Below the pieces are notes generated by a model. The model saw nothing but the letters and a program-made list of their open reading frames with translations. It did not search any database and had not been told where the DNA came from. The position numbers were made by a program, and so were the translations under genes. DNA of 64,000 nt, from the NCBI GenBank assembly GCA_030526715.1, contig JAUNCG010000002.1:25533-89532 (forward strand). Direction: 5' to 3'. Shown piece by piece: positions 17,089 to 25,623 of the stretch (its first letter is position 1; each line of letters starts with the position of its first letter). The stretch comes from Eubacteriales bacterium. GTDB taxonomy: Bacteria; Bacillota; Clostridia; Lachnospirales; Lachnospiraceae.

Positions 17089-18909
17089 ATGAAGAAAAAA
17101 CTTTTAAGCAGTACGCTGTTGGCGCTTTCACTGGCGCTGGGATGTGCAGTACCGGCCATGGCGGACAGCCGCAAGGTAGTGACTCTTGGCGCTGATCTGA
17201 CCACAGAGCAGCAGAATACGATGATGCGCTATTTTGGTGTGACTTCGGACGCGGTGGATATGATCTATATAACAAACACTGATGAAAGAAATCACCTTGG
17301 CAGCTATGTGCCGATCGAGCAGATCGGTACCCACACATTCAGCTGCGCACTGGTATCACCGACATCCTCCGGCGGTATTCAGGTAAAGACTGCGAATCTG
17401 AGCTGGGTAACCTGCAATATGATCGCATCGACACTGTCCACCTCCGGTGTGACGAACTGTCAGGTAGTTGCGGCGTCTCCGTTTGTAGTATCCGGTACCG
17501 GTGCGCTGACGGGCGTTATCATGGCGTATGAGAATGCCAATAGGACGACGCTGGATGCCACCAAGGTGGACTTGGCGAATCAGGAGCTGGTAGTGACAGG
17601 TACGCTGGCCAATGATGTGGGACAGAGTCAGGCAACGGCCGTGATCAATGAGACGAAGCTGCAGGTAATCGAGAATAACATCACAGATATCGGCGAGATC
17701 AACAATATCATTAACAATGTATCCAATGACTATAATGTGACCGTGAATCCGGATCAGACGCAGCAGATCGCAGCGCTGATGTCAGAGATCGCGCAGCAGG
17801 AGTATGATATTGTACAGCTGAAGGCGACTTTGGAGCGTGTGCAGGCGAACGTAGCTGCAGATGCCGGAGCGAGCGCCGAGGTACAGCAGGCGGCCGAGGA
17901 TGCAGCGGTGAAGGCCGAGGCAGCAGCTGCTGAAGCAAACGCACAGACGCAGGAGGCAGAGCAGTCCGGCGGATTCTTAAGTAATCTTTTCGGCGGCGGC
18001 TCAGACACGGAGCAGACAGAGTCAGAGGAAAGCATTCTGGACAATACAAATGTGGAAGCACTCGAGGAAGCGGCAGGCGGTCTGACCGTAAATGAGGGCG
18101 ATACGACCTCCACTGTACAGGAGCAGGCAGAGGAACAGCAGGCTCAGAGTGAAGACTTCGGTATTCCGGCGGCAACAGGAGATGATTCCTTTACGGTTGA
18201 CACACCGCAGGAACTGCCTGCAGACGAAGGCGAGACTATACAGACAGATCCGGCTGCAGTGGACGGTACAGAGCCGGAGACGACAGCTGTGGACGGCGTG
18301 GCATCTGAGCCGGAGCTGAAGGAAGAGGATCTGACAGATCCGACGAAGAAAGCGCTCTATGATGAGGTGAAGTCTGGACTGGAGGATACGATCAAGACGA
18401 CCATATCCGATGAGAGTGGTACGGTAGTGTCTCTGTCCGACAGCGCGGCGACAGAGCTTCCGAAAATGCTCGAGGAGCATCTGTTAAAGATACTGGTGAA
18501 GGGTGTAGATGCGGTTGCTCAGGAGGAAGCGGCAGATACCAGTGTTCCGGCAGGAATCGATGTCATGCTGGAGACGGCGGTAGACGCACCGGATAAGCAC
18601 TATGAGGATGCACAGCTGGCACAGATGGATCGCTACGTCAGAAAACTGGTATTCTGGGATCCGAAGGAGATTCTGGCAGACAGCTATCTGGAAGAGTCGG
18701 ATGAGATTTTCCTTTACAATCAGATCATGAAGGTTCTAGAGAAGGCTTATAAGGTAGAGCCGGAGACAGAGACTGTGGGAGAGACAGTAGAGGAGATGCC
18801 TGCGCCAGCAGAGGAAGCACCTGCAGAAGAAATACCGGCAGCAGAAGACGCAGTAGATCCGGCAGCGGATGAGTTTGCGGATTTCGTTGAGGAAACCGGA
18901 AGCTTCTAA
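17089..18909 (+). CDS. DUF1002 secreted protein with long acidic C-terminus
   Basis: The protein has 606 residues with a clear signal peptide (MKKKLLSST...AVPAMA, about 1-24) and GGAGG before ATG 17089. Residues about 28-290 match DUF1002 (YpuA-like): VVTLGADLTTEQQNTMMRYF, YITNTDERNHLG, and the central VTGTLAND region. A helical Ala/Glu/Gln-rich segment follows (about 235-300). After it comes a low-complexity region very rich in Glu, Asp, Thr and Pro (about 300-420), then a second folded-looking segment (about 420-560) and an acidic tail. Typical DUF1002 proteins are about half this length. The function is unknown; a wall-associated or extracellular role is inferred from the signal peptide. 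A strong terminator follows. Confidence 0.85.
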   Translation: MKKKLLSSTLLALSLALGCAVPAMADSRKVVTLGADLTTEQQNTMMRYFGVTSDAVDMIYITNTDERNHLGSYVPIEQIGTHTFSCALVSPTSSGGIQVKTANLSWVTCNMIASTLSTSGVTNCQVVAASPFVVSGTGALTGVIMAYENANRTTLDATKVDLANQELVVTGTLANDVGQSQATAVINETKLQVIENNITDIGEINNIINNVSNDYNVTVNPDQTQQIAALMSEIAQQEYDIVQLKATLERVQANVAADAGASAEVQQAAEDAAVKAEAAAAEANAQTQEAEQSGGFLSNLFGGGSDTEQTESEESILDNTNVEALEEAAGGLTVNEGDTTSTVQEQAEEQQAQSEDFGIPAATGDDSFTVDTPQELPADEGETIQTDPAAVDGTEPETTAVDGVASEPELKEEDLTDPTKKALYDEVKSGLEDTIKTTISDESGTVVSLSDSAATELPKMLEEHLLKILVKGVDAVAQEEAADTSVPAGIDVMLETAVDAPDKHYEDAQLAQMDRYVRKLVFWDPKEILADSYLEESDEIFLYNQIMKVLEKAYKVEPETETVGETVEEMPAPAEEAPAEEIPAAEDAVDPAADEFADFVEETGSF

Positions 18910-18952
18910 GTATACGAGTATTCAGAGGATATTCTGATAAGAGCTATAGAAC

Positions 18953-18995
18953 ACCCCCCGCGGGAGATCAGGCGATCTTTCGCGGGGGGTTATTT
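18953..18995 (+). terminator. Strong terminator after the DUF1002 gene
   Basis: ACCCCCCGCG...CGCGGGGGGT arms enclose GAGATC/GATCTTT and are followed by a short T-rich stretch. The 3' flank also serves the convergent plsC gene. Confidence 0.8.
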
Positions 18996-19030
18996 CGTGA
19001 CAACGGATCCTATGAAAACGATAGGAGCTG

Positions 19031-19774
19031 TTATTTCTTAGATGATGTTCGCTGCGTATGCTGCTCAAGCATCTGCGCGATTGCCCTCTGGGTATAGGCG
19101 CCGAGGAATTTCTTGTCTTCCCGGGAAAGCTCCTTTGGATAAATGGGCTTTCCATATTCCAGAATGACGTGAGCCGGACGGATCTTCGGGTATTGATTTT
19201 CGAAGATACCGGCAGAATTGGTGATGGCTATGGGGATAATCGGATAGCCGGTCTTCTCGGCCATCTTCAGACTGCCTTCCTTGAACGGCATCATCTCCGT
19301 GCCTTTATTTCGGGTACCCTCAGGGAAGATACACATGGAGATCCCGTTCTTCATCTGCTCGATACCGGTGAGGATAGTCTTGAGTCCCTGACGGATGTCC
19401 TGACGGTTCAGAAACAGGCAGTAGAGACGCTTCATCCAGATAGAGAGCAGCGGAATCTTTTCCATGCTGTCCTTCGCTACGTAGCCGGTCAGACCCGGAC
19501 AGCGACAGTAGGTAAGCAGAATGTCAAAATAGCTTCTGTGATTACCTACATAGAGAACCGTCTGATCCTTTGGTACATTTTCAAAACCGATGACCTCAAT
19601 CTTTGCTCCGGTCTCCCACAGGATAAACCGAAATACCGCCTGAATGATCCTCAGGGAAGAGATGTCACGTGCGTAGGGATGGAACCTGCCGATGATCCAT
19701 TCCACAAGCAGAAGCGGGATAGAGAGGATCAGGAATCCGACGACAGTGATGCATACAATGATAAATCTGATCAT
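19031..19774 (-). CDS. plsC: 1-acyl-sn-glycerol-3-phosphate acyltransferase
   Basis: This 247-residue membrane-bound acyltransferase adds the second acyl chain to lysophosphatidic acid, giving phosphatidic acid. It has an N-terminal transmembrane segment (about residues 3-27), the catalytic NHRSYFD (HX4D motif, about 78-84), and FPEGTRNKG (about 148-156) for glycerol-phosphate binding. A PIIPIAI strand follows. Length and order are normal. The ATG at 19774 has AGGAAGG upstream, and its promoter is divergent from that of the HAD gene. It is the only acyltransferase in the window and feeds the same phospholipid pathway as pssA/psd. Confidence 0.93.
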   Translation of the reverse strand: MIRFIIVCITVVGFLILSIPLLLVEWIIGRFHPYARDISSLRIIQAVFRFILWETGAKIEVIGFENVPKDQTVLYVGNHRSYFDILLTYCRCPGLTGYVAKDSMEKIPLLSIWMKRLYCLFLNRQDIRQGLKTILTGIEQMKNGISMCIFPEGTRNKGTEMMPFKEGSLKMAEKTGYPIIPIAITNSAGIFENQYPKIRPAHVILEYGKPIYPKELSREDKKFLGAYTQRAIAQMLEQHTQRTSSKK

Positions 19775-19810
19775 AACATTGCCTTCCTATTTTTATTCAT
19801 TTTTGGTATT

Positions 19811-19839
19811 AGTATACAAAAGTTCTTTCTGACTTGCAA
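19811..19839 (-). promoter_or_regulatory. Sigma-A promoter of plsC
   Basis: On the minus strand TTGCAA (19834-19839) and TATACT (19811-19816) are 17 bp apart. Confidence 0.7.
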
Positions 19840-19850
19840 GAAAAATGTAT

Positions 19851-19879
19851 TTGAAGCCCCCTTTGGTGCATGGTACAAT
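19851..19879 (+). promoter_or_regulatory. Sigma-A promoter of the HAD phosphatase gene
   Basis: TTGAAG (19851-19856) and TACAAT (19874-19879) are 17 bp apart, about 30 bases before the ATG; divergent from the plsC promoter. Confidence 0.75.
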
Positions 19880-19909
19880 GAACACATTGTACGGGCAAGG
19901 AGGAGAAAA

Positions 19910-20560
19910 ATGAATCGAAAATATCTGTTGTTTGATCTGGATGGCACCTTGACGGATTCCGAGGAAGGAATCACCAAATGTGTGGCCTATGCATTGGAGC
20001 ATTTCGGAATCCATGAGACGGATCAGGGAATGCTGCGGAAGTTCATCGGGCCGCCGCTGATGGATTCCTTTATGGAATATTATGGATTTTCAGAGGAGAT
20101 GGCGCTGGAGGCGACGGAAAAATATCGCGAAAGATTCGGCAAGATCGGACTTTTTGAAAACACAGTATATGAGGGGATACCACAGCTGCTGGCAGAGCTG
20201 CAGGCGTCCGGAAAGAAACTGATTCTTGCGACCTCCAAGCCTCTGATGTATGCGAAGAAAATTATGGAGCGTCATGGTCTGGCGAAGTATTTTTACGATA
20301 TGCAGGGACCGGAGATGGATGGTACCCGCAATCGCAAGGAGGAAGTAGTAGCCTATGCCCTGCAGGTGAACCATATCGAGGATGTGACAGAGGCTGTGAT
20401 GATCGGTGACCGTTTGCATGATATTGTGGGAGCCCGAGCCTGCGGACTGGACTGCATCGGAGTGCTGTACGGCTTCGGTGACAGGGAGGAGCTGGAGCAT
20501 TATGGTGCGACACAGATCGTAGAGACCGTGGAGGAGCTGGGACGCATTTTGGAAATATAA
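19910..20560 (+). CDS. HAD-superfamily phosphatase (Gph/PpaX-like)
   Basis: This 216-residue haloacid dehalogenase-type hydrolase starts MNRKYLLFDLDGTLTDSEEG, with the nucleophile Asp at residue 9 in motif I. A helical cap with GIHETDQGMLRKFIGPP follows. Then come motif II LATSKP (about 104-109), a conserved lysine region, and motif IV VMIGDRLHDIVGA (about 161-173). The FIGPPL cap motif is shared with phosphoglycolate phosphatases and related nucleotide phosphatases. The substrate cannot be told from sequence. ATG 19910 follows AAGGAGGAG; the long open frame upstream of it runs antisense through plsC and is not part of the gene. Confidence 0.88.
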   Translation: MNRKYLLFDLDGTLTDSEEGITKCVAYALEHFGIHETDQGMLRKFIGPPLMDSFMEYYGFSEEMALEATEKYRERFGKIGLFENTVYEGIPQLLAELQASGKKLILATSKPLMYAKKIMERHGLAKYFYDMQGPEMDGTRNRKEEVVAYALQVNHIEDVTEAVMIGDRLHDIVGARACGLDCIGVLYGFGDREELEHYGATQIVETVEELGRILEI

Positions 20561-20629
20561 AGAACCGCACATATCGCGCACAGACGCTTCATAGACATAG
20601 TAAAAAGTGATGTGCAGGATAAGAGAACG

Positions 20630-21046
20630 ATGCGGAGAATATGGAAATGGTCAATACTGATAGTGACAATACTGTTTGCCGGCCTTATGCTGTGGGGCTG
20701 CGGTGAGGTGAAGAAGCCGAAGAAGCTGCGGGATCTTGATTTTACGGTGCTGGCGCCGGAGCAGATTCCGGCGGCATTGACAGAGGTGATCGATGAGAAC
20801 AAGGCTACGGAGATGAAGCTCAGCTATCAGAAGGAGGGCTTTCTCTACATAGCAAGAGGCTTTGGAGAACAGACTACCGGAGGATACAGTATCGCAGTGG
20901 ACGAATGCTGTCTGTCTGAGGATGGGATCCATGTAACATTTCGCCTGATCGGACCCGCCTCAGATGCGAAGATGAAGGAGGAGGTATCCTACCCCTATGT
21001 AGTGATCAAGCTGGAAGCAATAGACGGAACCATACAGTTTGATTAG
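20630..21046 (+). CDS. Lipoprotein with PrcB-like C-terminal domain
   Basis: The 138-residue protein has a hydrophobic N-terminus ending in a lipobox-like LMLWGCG, so it is probably lipid-anchored outside the membrane. The rest includes KEGFLYIARGFGEQTTGGYSI, resembling the PrcB_C domain first described in a spirochaete protease-complex subunit and widespread in clostridia. Function is unknown. I prefer ATG 20630, which has AGGATAAGAG at acceptable distance, over GTG 20612, which has no ribosome binding site. It lies between the HAD gene and sipL, with a terminator hairpin following. Confidence 0.7.
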   Translation: MRRIWKWSILIVTILFAGLMLWGCGEVKKPKKLRDLDFTVLAPEQIPAALTEVIDENKATEMKLSYQKEGFLYIARGFGEQTTGGYSIAVDECCLSEDGIHVTFRLIGPASDAKMKEEVSYPYVVIKLEAIDGTIQFD

Positions 21047-21067
21047 AAAAATATATTCATAAGCAGA

Positions 21068-21117
21068 ACCCTCTGCGCATAGTCTGCTAAGAGACAGACC
21101 ATGCGGGAGGGATTTTT
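21068..21117 (+). terminator. Terminator hairpin whose 3' arm contains the sipL ribosome binding site
   Basis: AACCCTC...GCGCATAGTCTG and CAGACCATGCGGGAGGG pair into a long stem followed by TTTTTT. GGGAGGG (21104-21110) lies 8 bases before the GTG start at 21119. Confidence 0.75.
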
Positions 21118-21118
21118 T

Positions 21119-22687
21119 GTGGAGATTTTAAAGAAAAAGATTCGAATGATGTTTGAAAAATGCAGTGTAGTAACGCAGGTGACTCTGGATGAGGACAGTA
21201 ACGTGCCGGACAGTCAGCCGGATGTGGAGCGAATCATCCAGAAATCGGCGGTCGTGAAGGTGGAGGATATCCGCACATCTACAGATCGCGTGAGCATCAC
21301 GGGAGCATTGCAGGTGAAGGTGCTGTATCTGGCGGACACGACCGAGCACCAGCTGCAGCGACTAAATATGACCTTGCCTTTTGCCGAGACGCAGATGCTG
21401 GAGGGATGCTCCGGAGAGGAAGGGGTCCATGTGCAGTGGGATATCGAGGATGTCACGGTGAAGCTTATCAACTCAAGAAAGCTGAGCGTGCGAGCGCTGC
21501 TGGTGTTTACTTCGGCCTTGAAGGAGGCCCGTGAGGCGACGGCGGCGGTGGAGGTTCTGGGAGTACCGGAGCTGAGTGTACAGCAGCGCACGCTGGAGCT
21601 TCTGCAGCCGGTCACTCAGAAGAGGGACGTTCTTCGCGTGAAGGAGGAGCTGTCGGTTCCCTCCAATAAGCCGGACATTGCGGATATTCTGTGGGGCAAT
21701 CTGGAACTGCGGGGCACGGATATCCGAATAAAAGAGGGAGCCTTTGATGTGCGGGGAGAGCTGTTTGTCTTTGTACTCTATGAGGGAGAGGATGAGGGAA
21801 AAAGCCGTCAGTGGATGGAGACAGCTCTGCCGTTCCAGATGCGGGTGGAATGTGAGCTGTGTTCTGCGGAGCAGATCGCGCAGATTGGAGTGAAGCTTGC
21901 CGAGAGCAGTGTGGAGGTCGGTGCGGACGAGGATGGGGAGCGAAGACGGATCATGCTGGAGGCGGTGCTGAATCTCGACATCAAGCTCTATCAGGAGGAA
22001 CAGGTCAGCATTGTGGAGGATGTCTATACACCGGTACGGGAGCTGGTCCCGGTGCGGGAAGAACAGACCTGTGAGAGTCTGCTCATGAAAAATACTTCCC
22101 GGATTCGAAGCACGGAAAGGATCCGGTTGGACAGTCGGCAGCCAAGGATCCTTCAAATCTGCAGCAGTCAGGGAGCCGTCAGGATCGATGATACGAAAAT
22201 GACAGAAAAGGGGATCCGGGTAGAAGGCGCTGTTCTGGTGAATACGCTGTATGTGACGGCGGACGATCTGATTCCTTATGCGGTGATGGAGGGCGCGGTA
22301 CCCTTTTCCCAGATTATCGAGGCAGAGGGAATTACGGAAAACTGCAGATATGATATCCATACCGAGCTGGAGCAGCTCTCCGTAAATATGACGGACAGTG
22401 AAGAAATCGAGGTGAAATCCAGTGTCAGCCTGTCGGCATTTGTAGTGCGGGTACGCCGGGAAGCCTGTATAGTGGAGATTGAAGAACGCGAGCAGGATCT
22501 GAAAAAATTACAGGAAATACCGGGCATTGTTGGTTACGTTGTACAGCCGGAGGATACGCTGTGGAAAATAGCGAGAACATATTATACGACACCGGATCGG
22601 ATCTGTTCCCTGAATCAGATAAAAGAGACAGACCTTCAGCCCGGCATGGGGCTGATACTGCTGAAAACAGTCAATGGTGGTGATTGA
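21119..22687 (+). CDS. sipL: SipL-like spore morphogenesis protein (SPOCS domains plus LysM)
   Basis: The protein has 522 residues from GTG 21119. An ATG at 21101 lies inside the terminator stem and has no ribosome binding site, so the GTG is preferred. Repeats of the SPOCS/DUF3794 domain occupy residues about 30-150, 165-290 and 325-440; each contains a V-x-G-x-L/V-x-V-x-x-LY motif such as VSITGALQVKVLYLAD and VRGELFVFVLYEGED. A C-terminal LysM domain (GYVVQPEDTLWKIARTYYTT, about 475-522) follows. This order and length match SipL of Clostridioides difficile, which binds SpoIVA through LysM and directs coat assembly round the forespore. ispE follows. Expression under sporulation sigma factors is expected but not evident here. 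Confidence 0.9.
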   Translation: MEILKKKIRMMFEKCSVVTQVTLDEDSNVPDSQPDVERIIQKSAVVKVEDIRTSTDRVSITGALQVKVLYLADTTEHQLQRLNMTLPFAETQMLEGCSGEEGVHVQWDIEDVTVKLINSRKLSVRALLVFTSALKEAREATAAVEVLGVPELSVQQRTLELLQPVTQKRDVLRVKEELSVPSNKPDIADILWGNLELRGTDIRIKEGAFDVRGELFVFVLYEGEDEGKSRQWMETALPFQMRVECELCSAEQIAQIGVKLAESSVEVGADEDGERRRIMLEAVLNLDIKLYQEEQVSIVEDVYTPVRELVPVREEQTCESLLMKNTSRIRSTERIRLDSRQPRILQICSSQGAVRIDDTKMTEKGIRVEGAVLVNTLYVTADDLIPYAVMEGAVPFSQIIEAEGITENCRYDIHTELEQLSVNMTDSEEIEVKSSVSLSAFVVRVRREACIVEIEEREQDLKKLQEIPGIVGYVVQPEDTLWKIARTYYTTPDRICSLNQIKETDLQPGMGLILLKTVNGGD

Positions 22688-22711
22688 CTTTTGTATAAAA
22701 AATGGTACAAT
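22684..22711 (+). promoter_or_regulatory. Sigma-A promoter of ispE-gntR
   Basis: TTGACT (22684-22689) and TACAAT (22706-22711) are 16 bp apart. The -35 overlaps the sipL stop codon. Confidence 0.65.
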
Positions 22712-22712
22712 C

Positions 22713-22729
22713 ATTTTGTATACAAAGTG
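22713..22729. promoter_or_regulatory. Palindrome at the ispE transcription start (candidate GntR operator)
   Basis: TTTGTATACAAA sits directly after the -10 element. Palindromes of the TTGTATACAA kind are bound by FadR-subfamily GntR regulators, and such a gene is the last of this operon. The link is inference. Confidence 0.4.
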
Positions 22730-22817
22730 CTTACAGGGTAATATGGTTTATGAGAAAAAGATATCGGTACCGCAGGTGAAGCGCGGGCGGTGAGAGATTC
22801 TTGAAGAGAGGTACAGT

Positions 22818-23714
22818 ATGAAGGAACTGCGGCTCAGAGCAAGGGCAAAGATTAATCTCGGACTGGATGTGGTTCGGAAGAGAGACGATGGATACCACGA
22901 GGTGCGCATGATCATGCAGACGATCAATTTATATGATAAGATCCTGCTGCAGAAGCGCAGGAAGCCCGGAATCACGGTGACGACGAATCTGGGATTTCTT
23001 CCAGTGAATCAGGATAATCTGGTCTATAAGGCAGCGCAGCTGTTGATGGATGAATTTTCTGTGGAGGAAGGATTGAACATTGATCTGCAGAAGTACATAC
23101 CGGTGGCGGCCGGTATGGCAGGGGGAAGCTCCGACGCGGCTGCAGTGCTCGTGGGAGTGAACCGGATGTTCCGGCTGGGATTGTCGAAGCAGGAGCTCAT
23201 GGAGCGTAGTGTGAAGATCGGGGCAGATGTCCCATTCTGTGTGATGAGAGGAACGGCGCTGGCGGAGGGGATCGGTGAGAAGCTCACACCGCTGCCGGAG
23301 CTGCCGGACTGCTTTATCCTGATCGCGAAACCGAAGGTTTTTGTATCCACAAAATTTGTCTACGGGAACCTGAAGGCGAATGAGCTGAAGGAGCATCCGC
23401 AGATCGACGCACAGATCGATGCGTTGAACAGAGACGATCTTCATGCGGTTGCCAAATATATGGGGAATGTACTGGAGACGGTGACGATTCCGGAGTATCC
23501 GGTGATCGAGGAGATCAAGCGCACCATGCTGGATCACGGTGCGCTCAATTCCATGATGAGCGGCAGCGGACCGACGGTCTTCGGATTGTTTGAAAAGAGG
23601 GAGGATGCTCAGAAGGCTTATAATGCACTGCTGCGGGGCGAGGACGCGAAGCAGGTCTATCTTATAGAGCAGAGCAGCTGCCGGAGAGTACGGAGGAAGA
23701 AGGATGAACGATAA
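22818..23714 (+). CDS. ispE: 4-diphosphocytidyl-2-C-methyl-D-erythritol kinase
   Basis: This 298-residue GHMP-family kinase phosphorylates CDP-methylerythritol in the non-mevalonate isoprenoid pathway. The N-terminal RARAKINLGLDVVRKRDDGYHEV is the family signature. PVAAGMAGGSSDAAAVL (about residues 95-111) is the ATP-binding loop, and the C-terminal NSMMSGSGPTVFGLF matches GHMP motif 3. The start follows GAGAGG. The last 11 bases overlap the gntR gene, so translation is probably coupled. ispE lying after sipL recalls the order in other clostridia. Confidence 0.96.
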   Translation: MKELRLRARAKINLGLDVVRKRDDGYHEVRMIMQTINLYDKILLQKRRKPGITVTTNLGFLPVNQDNLVYKAAQLLMDEFSVEEGLNIDLQKYIPVAAGMAGGSSDAAAVLVGVNRMFRLGLSKQELMERSVKIGADVPFCVMRGTALAEGIGEKLTPLPELPDCFILIAKPKVFVSTKFVYGNLKANELKEHPQIDAQIDALNRDDLHAVAKYMGNVLETVTIPEYPVIEEIKRTMLDHGALNSMMSGSGPTVFGLFEKREDAQKAYNALLRGEDAKQVYLIEQSSCRRVRRKKDER

Positions 23715-24396
23715 TTTTCATGTCGACATGAATGAATATCTGCCGCTGCGGGATGTGGTATTTCATACCCTGCGCAATGCGATATTGAAAGGAGAGCTCA
23801 AGCCCGGAGAACGTCTGATGGAGATCCAGCTGGCACAGAGACTCGGCGTGAGCCGGACGCCGGTGCGTGAGGCCATCCGGAAGCTGGAGCTGGAGGGACT
23901 GGCGATCATGATTCCGCGAAGAGGCGCTATCGTGGCGGAGATCACGATTCAGGATCTTGAGGATGTGCTGGAGGTGCGTGAGGCTCTAGAGGAGCTGGCA
24001 GTGCAGAAGGCCTGTGACTATATGACCGATGAGCAGCTCAAGGAGCTGAAAAAAGCTGCGGATGACTTCAAGCGTGCTGCAGAGGAGGCAGACCTGATGG
24101 CGCTGGTGGAGACGGATATGCGTTTCCATGAGACGATTTATCAGTCTACCAACAATCGACGTCTTCAGCAGACTCTGACGAATCTGAGAGAGCAGATGTA
24201 TCGTTATCGTATGGAATACCTCAAGGATAAGCGCGCGTATAAGACGCTGATCGAGGAGCACAATACGATTCGCCGTGCGATCCGCAAGAAGGATAAGGGA
24301 AAATCCGGCAATGCCATGCGCGAGCATATCAAGAACCAGAAGCTGGCCATCATTCGCAGTCTGAAGATGCAGGAAAAGGAAAAAGGAGCCGAATAG
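23704..24396 (+). CDS. GntR-family regulator with FCD domain
   Basis: The 230-residue regulator has an N-terminal winged helix (LAQRLGVSRTPVREAIRKLELEGL, about residues 44-67) and a C-terminal helical FCD ligand domain (about 85-220). That domain has DMRFHETIYQSTNNRRL and EEHNTIRRAI, whose histidines usually bind a metal next to the ligand. It belongs to the FadR subfamily, whose effectors are often small organic acids. Its own effector is unknown. It overlaps ispE by 11 bases and may control its own operon through the palindrome at 22713-22729. Unusually for an FCD regulator, no metabolic cluster is attached. Confidence 0.92.
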   Translation: MNDNFHVDMNEYLPLRDVVFHTLRNAILKGELKPGERLMEIQLAQRLGVSRTPVREAIRKLELEGLAIMIPRRGAIVAEITIQDLEDVLEVREALEELAVQKACDYMTDEQLKELKKAADDFKRAAEEADLMALVETDMRFHETIYQSTNNRRLQQTLTNLREQMYRYRMEYLKDKRAYKTLIEEHNTIRRAIRKKDKGKSGNAMREHIKNQKLAIIRSLKMQEKEKGAE

Positions 24397-24435
24397 TATT
24401 CGGTGTATAAATGATAGAGATATGGTTATCTTAAA

Positions 24436-24466
24436 AGAGGAGGACAAAAGTCTATCCTCTTTTTTT
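24436..24466 (+). terminator. Terminator after gntR
   Basis: GAGGAGGAC, an AAAA loop and GTCTATCCTC form a stem followed by TTTTTTT. Confidence 0.85.
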
Positions 24467-24507
24467 GTACCAAGATCAAAGCTTATGAGATGGAAAGGCT
24501 GGTGACT

Positions 24508-25623
24508 ATGGAGATACCACAGGCAGAGTCGGAGAAGGCTCTTCGAGGCTCCAGAGAAGCATTTACGGAAGATCTGAAGGAAAATAAATCCCTGCTTACG
24601 AAGCGCATCGCAGATCCCGGACTTGTATTTCTTGAAAAGCGTCTTGGAACCAGAACGGAGACGGGATGCTGTCTTGCTTATATCAAAGATATCGCGCAGG
24701 CAGAGCTGATCGCCGGTGTAGAACAGAGTCTGGAGGAGTGGAAGCGGGACGAGATCATGGACAGCGGAGTACTGGAGCAGCTGATCAAAGAAAATCCCGG
24801 GTCGCCCTTTCCACAGTGTCAGATGACAGAACGTCCGGATCGGGTATGTCAGGCGCTTCTGGACGGACGTATGGCGCTGCTGCTGGATCATTCCCCGCAG
24901 GCGCTGCTGCTTCCGGCGACACTGAATACCTTATTTCAGACCAGCGACGACTATTACCGCAGCTTCTGGATCGTGTCGTTCCTTCGGATCCTGCGGGCGG
25001 TTTGTGCATGGCTTGCTATCTTTCTGCCGGGATTTTATGTGGCGGTGACCTGTTTTCATACACAGATTCTGCCGACGCCGCTGATACTCGCAATGGCGAA
25101 GGCGCGGCAGGGGGTACCCTTCCCGTGCATCGTGGAGATCCTTTTGATGGAGCTGGCCTTCGAACTGATCCGGGAGGCCGGTCTTCGTATGCCGGGAGCT
25201 ATCGGGAACACGATCGGTATCGTGGGAGGACTGATCATCGGACAATCTGCCGTGAGTGCGGATCTTGTCAGTCCGATGACGGTGGTGATCGTGGCGCTTA
25301 CGGCGCTGGGATCCTTCTGTATGCCGAATGAGGAATTCTCGGAGGCACTGCGGATGATCAAATATATCATGCTGTTTCTGGGTGGCTTTTTTGGGATTTT
25401 CGGACTTGTGTTCGGAGGATATGTGCTGCTTTTGCATCTGGCAGAGCTGACGAGCTGCGGAATTCCTTATCTCTATCCATATGTGGCAGGAGAGGTCAAT
25501 GAAAACAAGGATCTGCAGGATGCGCTGATACGGGCGCCCATGACGGCGCTTTGGAAGCGGCCGTTATTTGCACGAAGAAGACAGAGGATACGTATGCGCC
25601 GGGAGGGAAAGGATGTTCGCTGA
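24508..25623 (+). CDS. GerA-type spore germination protein, N-terminally short
   Basis: The 371-residue protein matches the GerA/SpoVAF family. It has ALRGSREAFTEDLKEN, LLTKRIADPGL, ENPGSPFPQCQMTERPD and DGRMALLLDHSP before five hydrophobic segments (about residues 140-330), including PTPLILAMAKARQGVPFP. Germinant receptors sit in the spore inner membrane as A, B and C subunits. Typical A subunits have about 470-500 residues. Here roughly the first 110-120, one N-terminal subdomain, are missing, and the terminator of the previous gene leaves no room for them. I chose ATG 24508, which has GGAAAGG 9 bases before; ATG 24490 has none. The B gene overlaps its end. Confidence 0.85.
   Translation: MEIPQAESEKALRGSREAFTEDLKENKSLLTKRIADPGLVFLEKRLGTRTETGCCLAYIKDIAQAELIAGVEQSLEEWKRDEIMDSGVLEQLIKENPGSPFPQCQMTERPDRVCQALLDGRMALLLDHSPQALLLPATLNTLFQTSDDYYRSFWIVSFLRILRAVCAWLAIFLPGFYVAVTCFHTQILPTPLILAMAKARQGVPFPCIVEILLMELAFELIREAGLRMPGAIGNTIGIVGGLIIGQSAVSADLVSPMTVVIVALTALGSFCMPNEEFSEALRMIKYIMLFLGGFFGIFGLVFGGYVLLLHLAELTSCGIPYLYPYVAGEVNENKDLQDALIRAPMTALWKRPLFARRRQRIRMRREGKDVR

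Noticed and set aside
19058..19909. N-terminal extension of the HAD gene over plsC
   Set aside because: It runs antisense through plsC and across both divergent promoters. The HAD start at 19910 has its own ribosome binding site and motif I.
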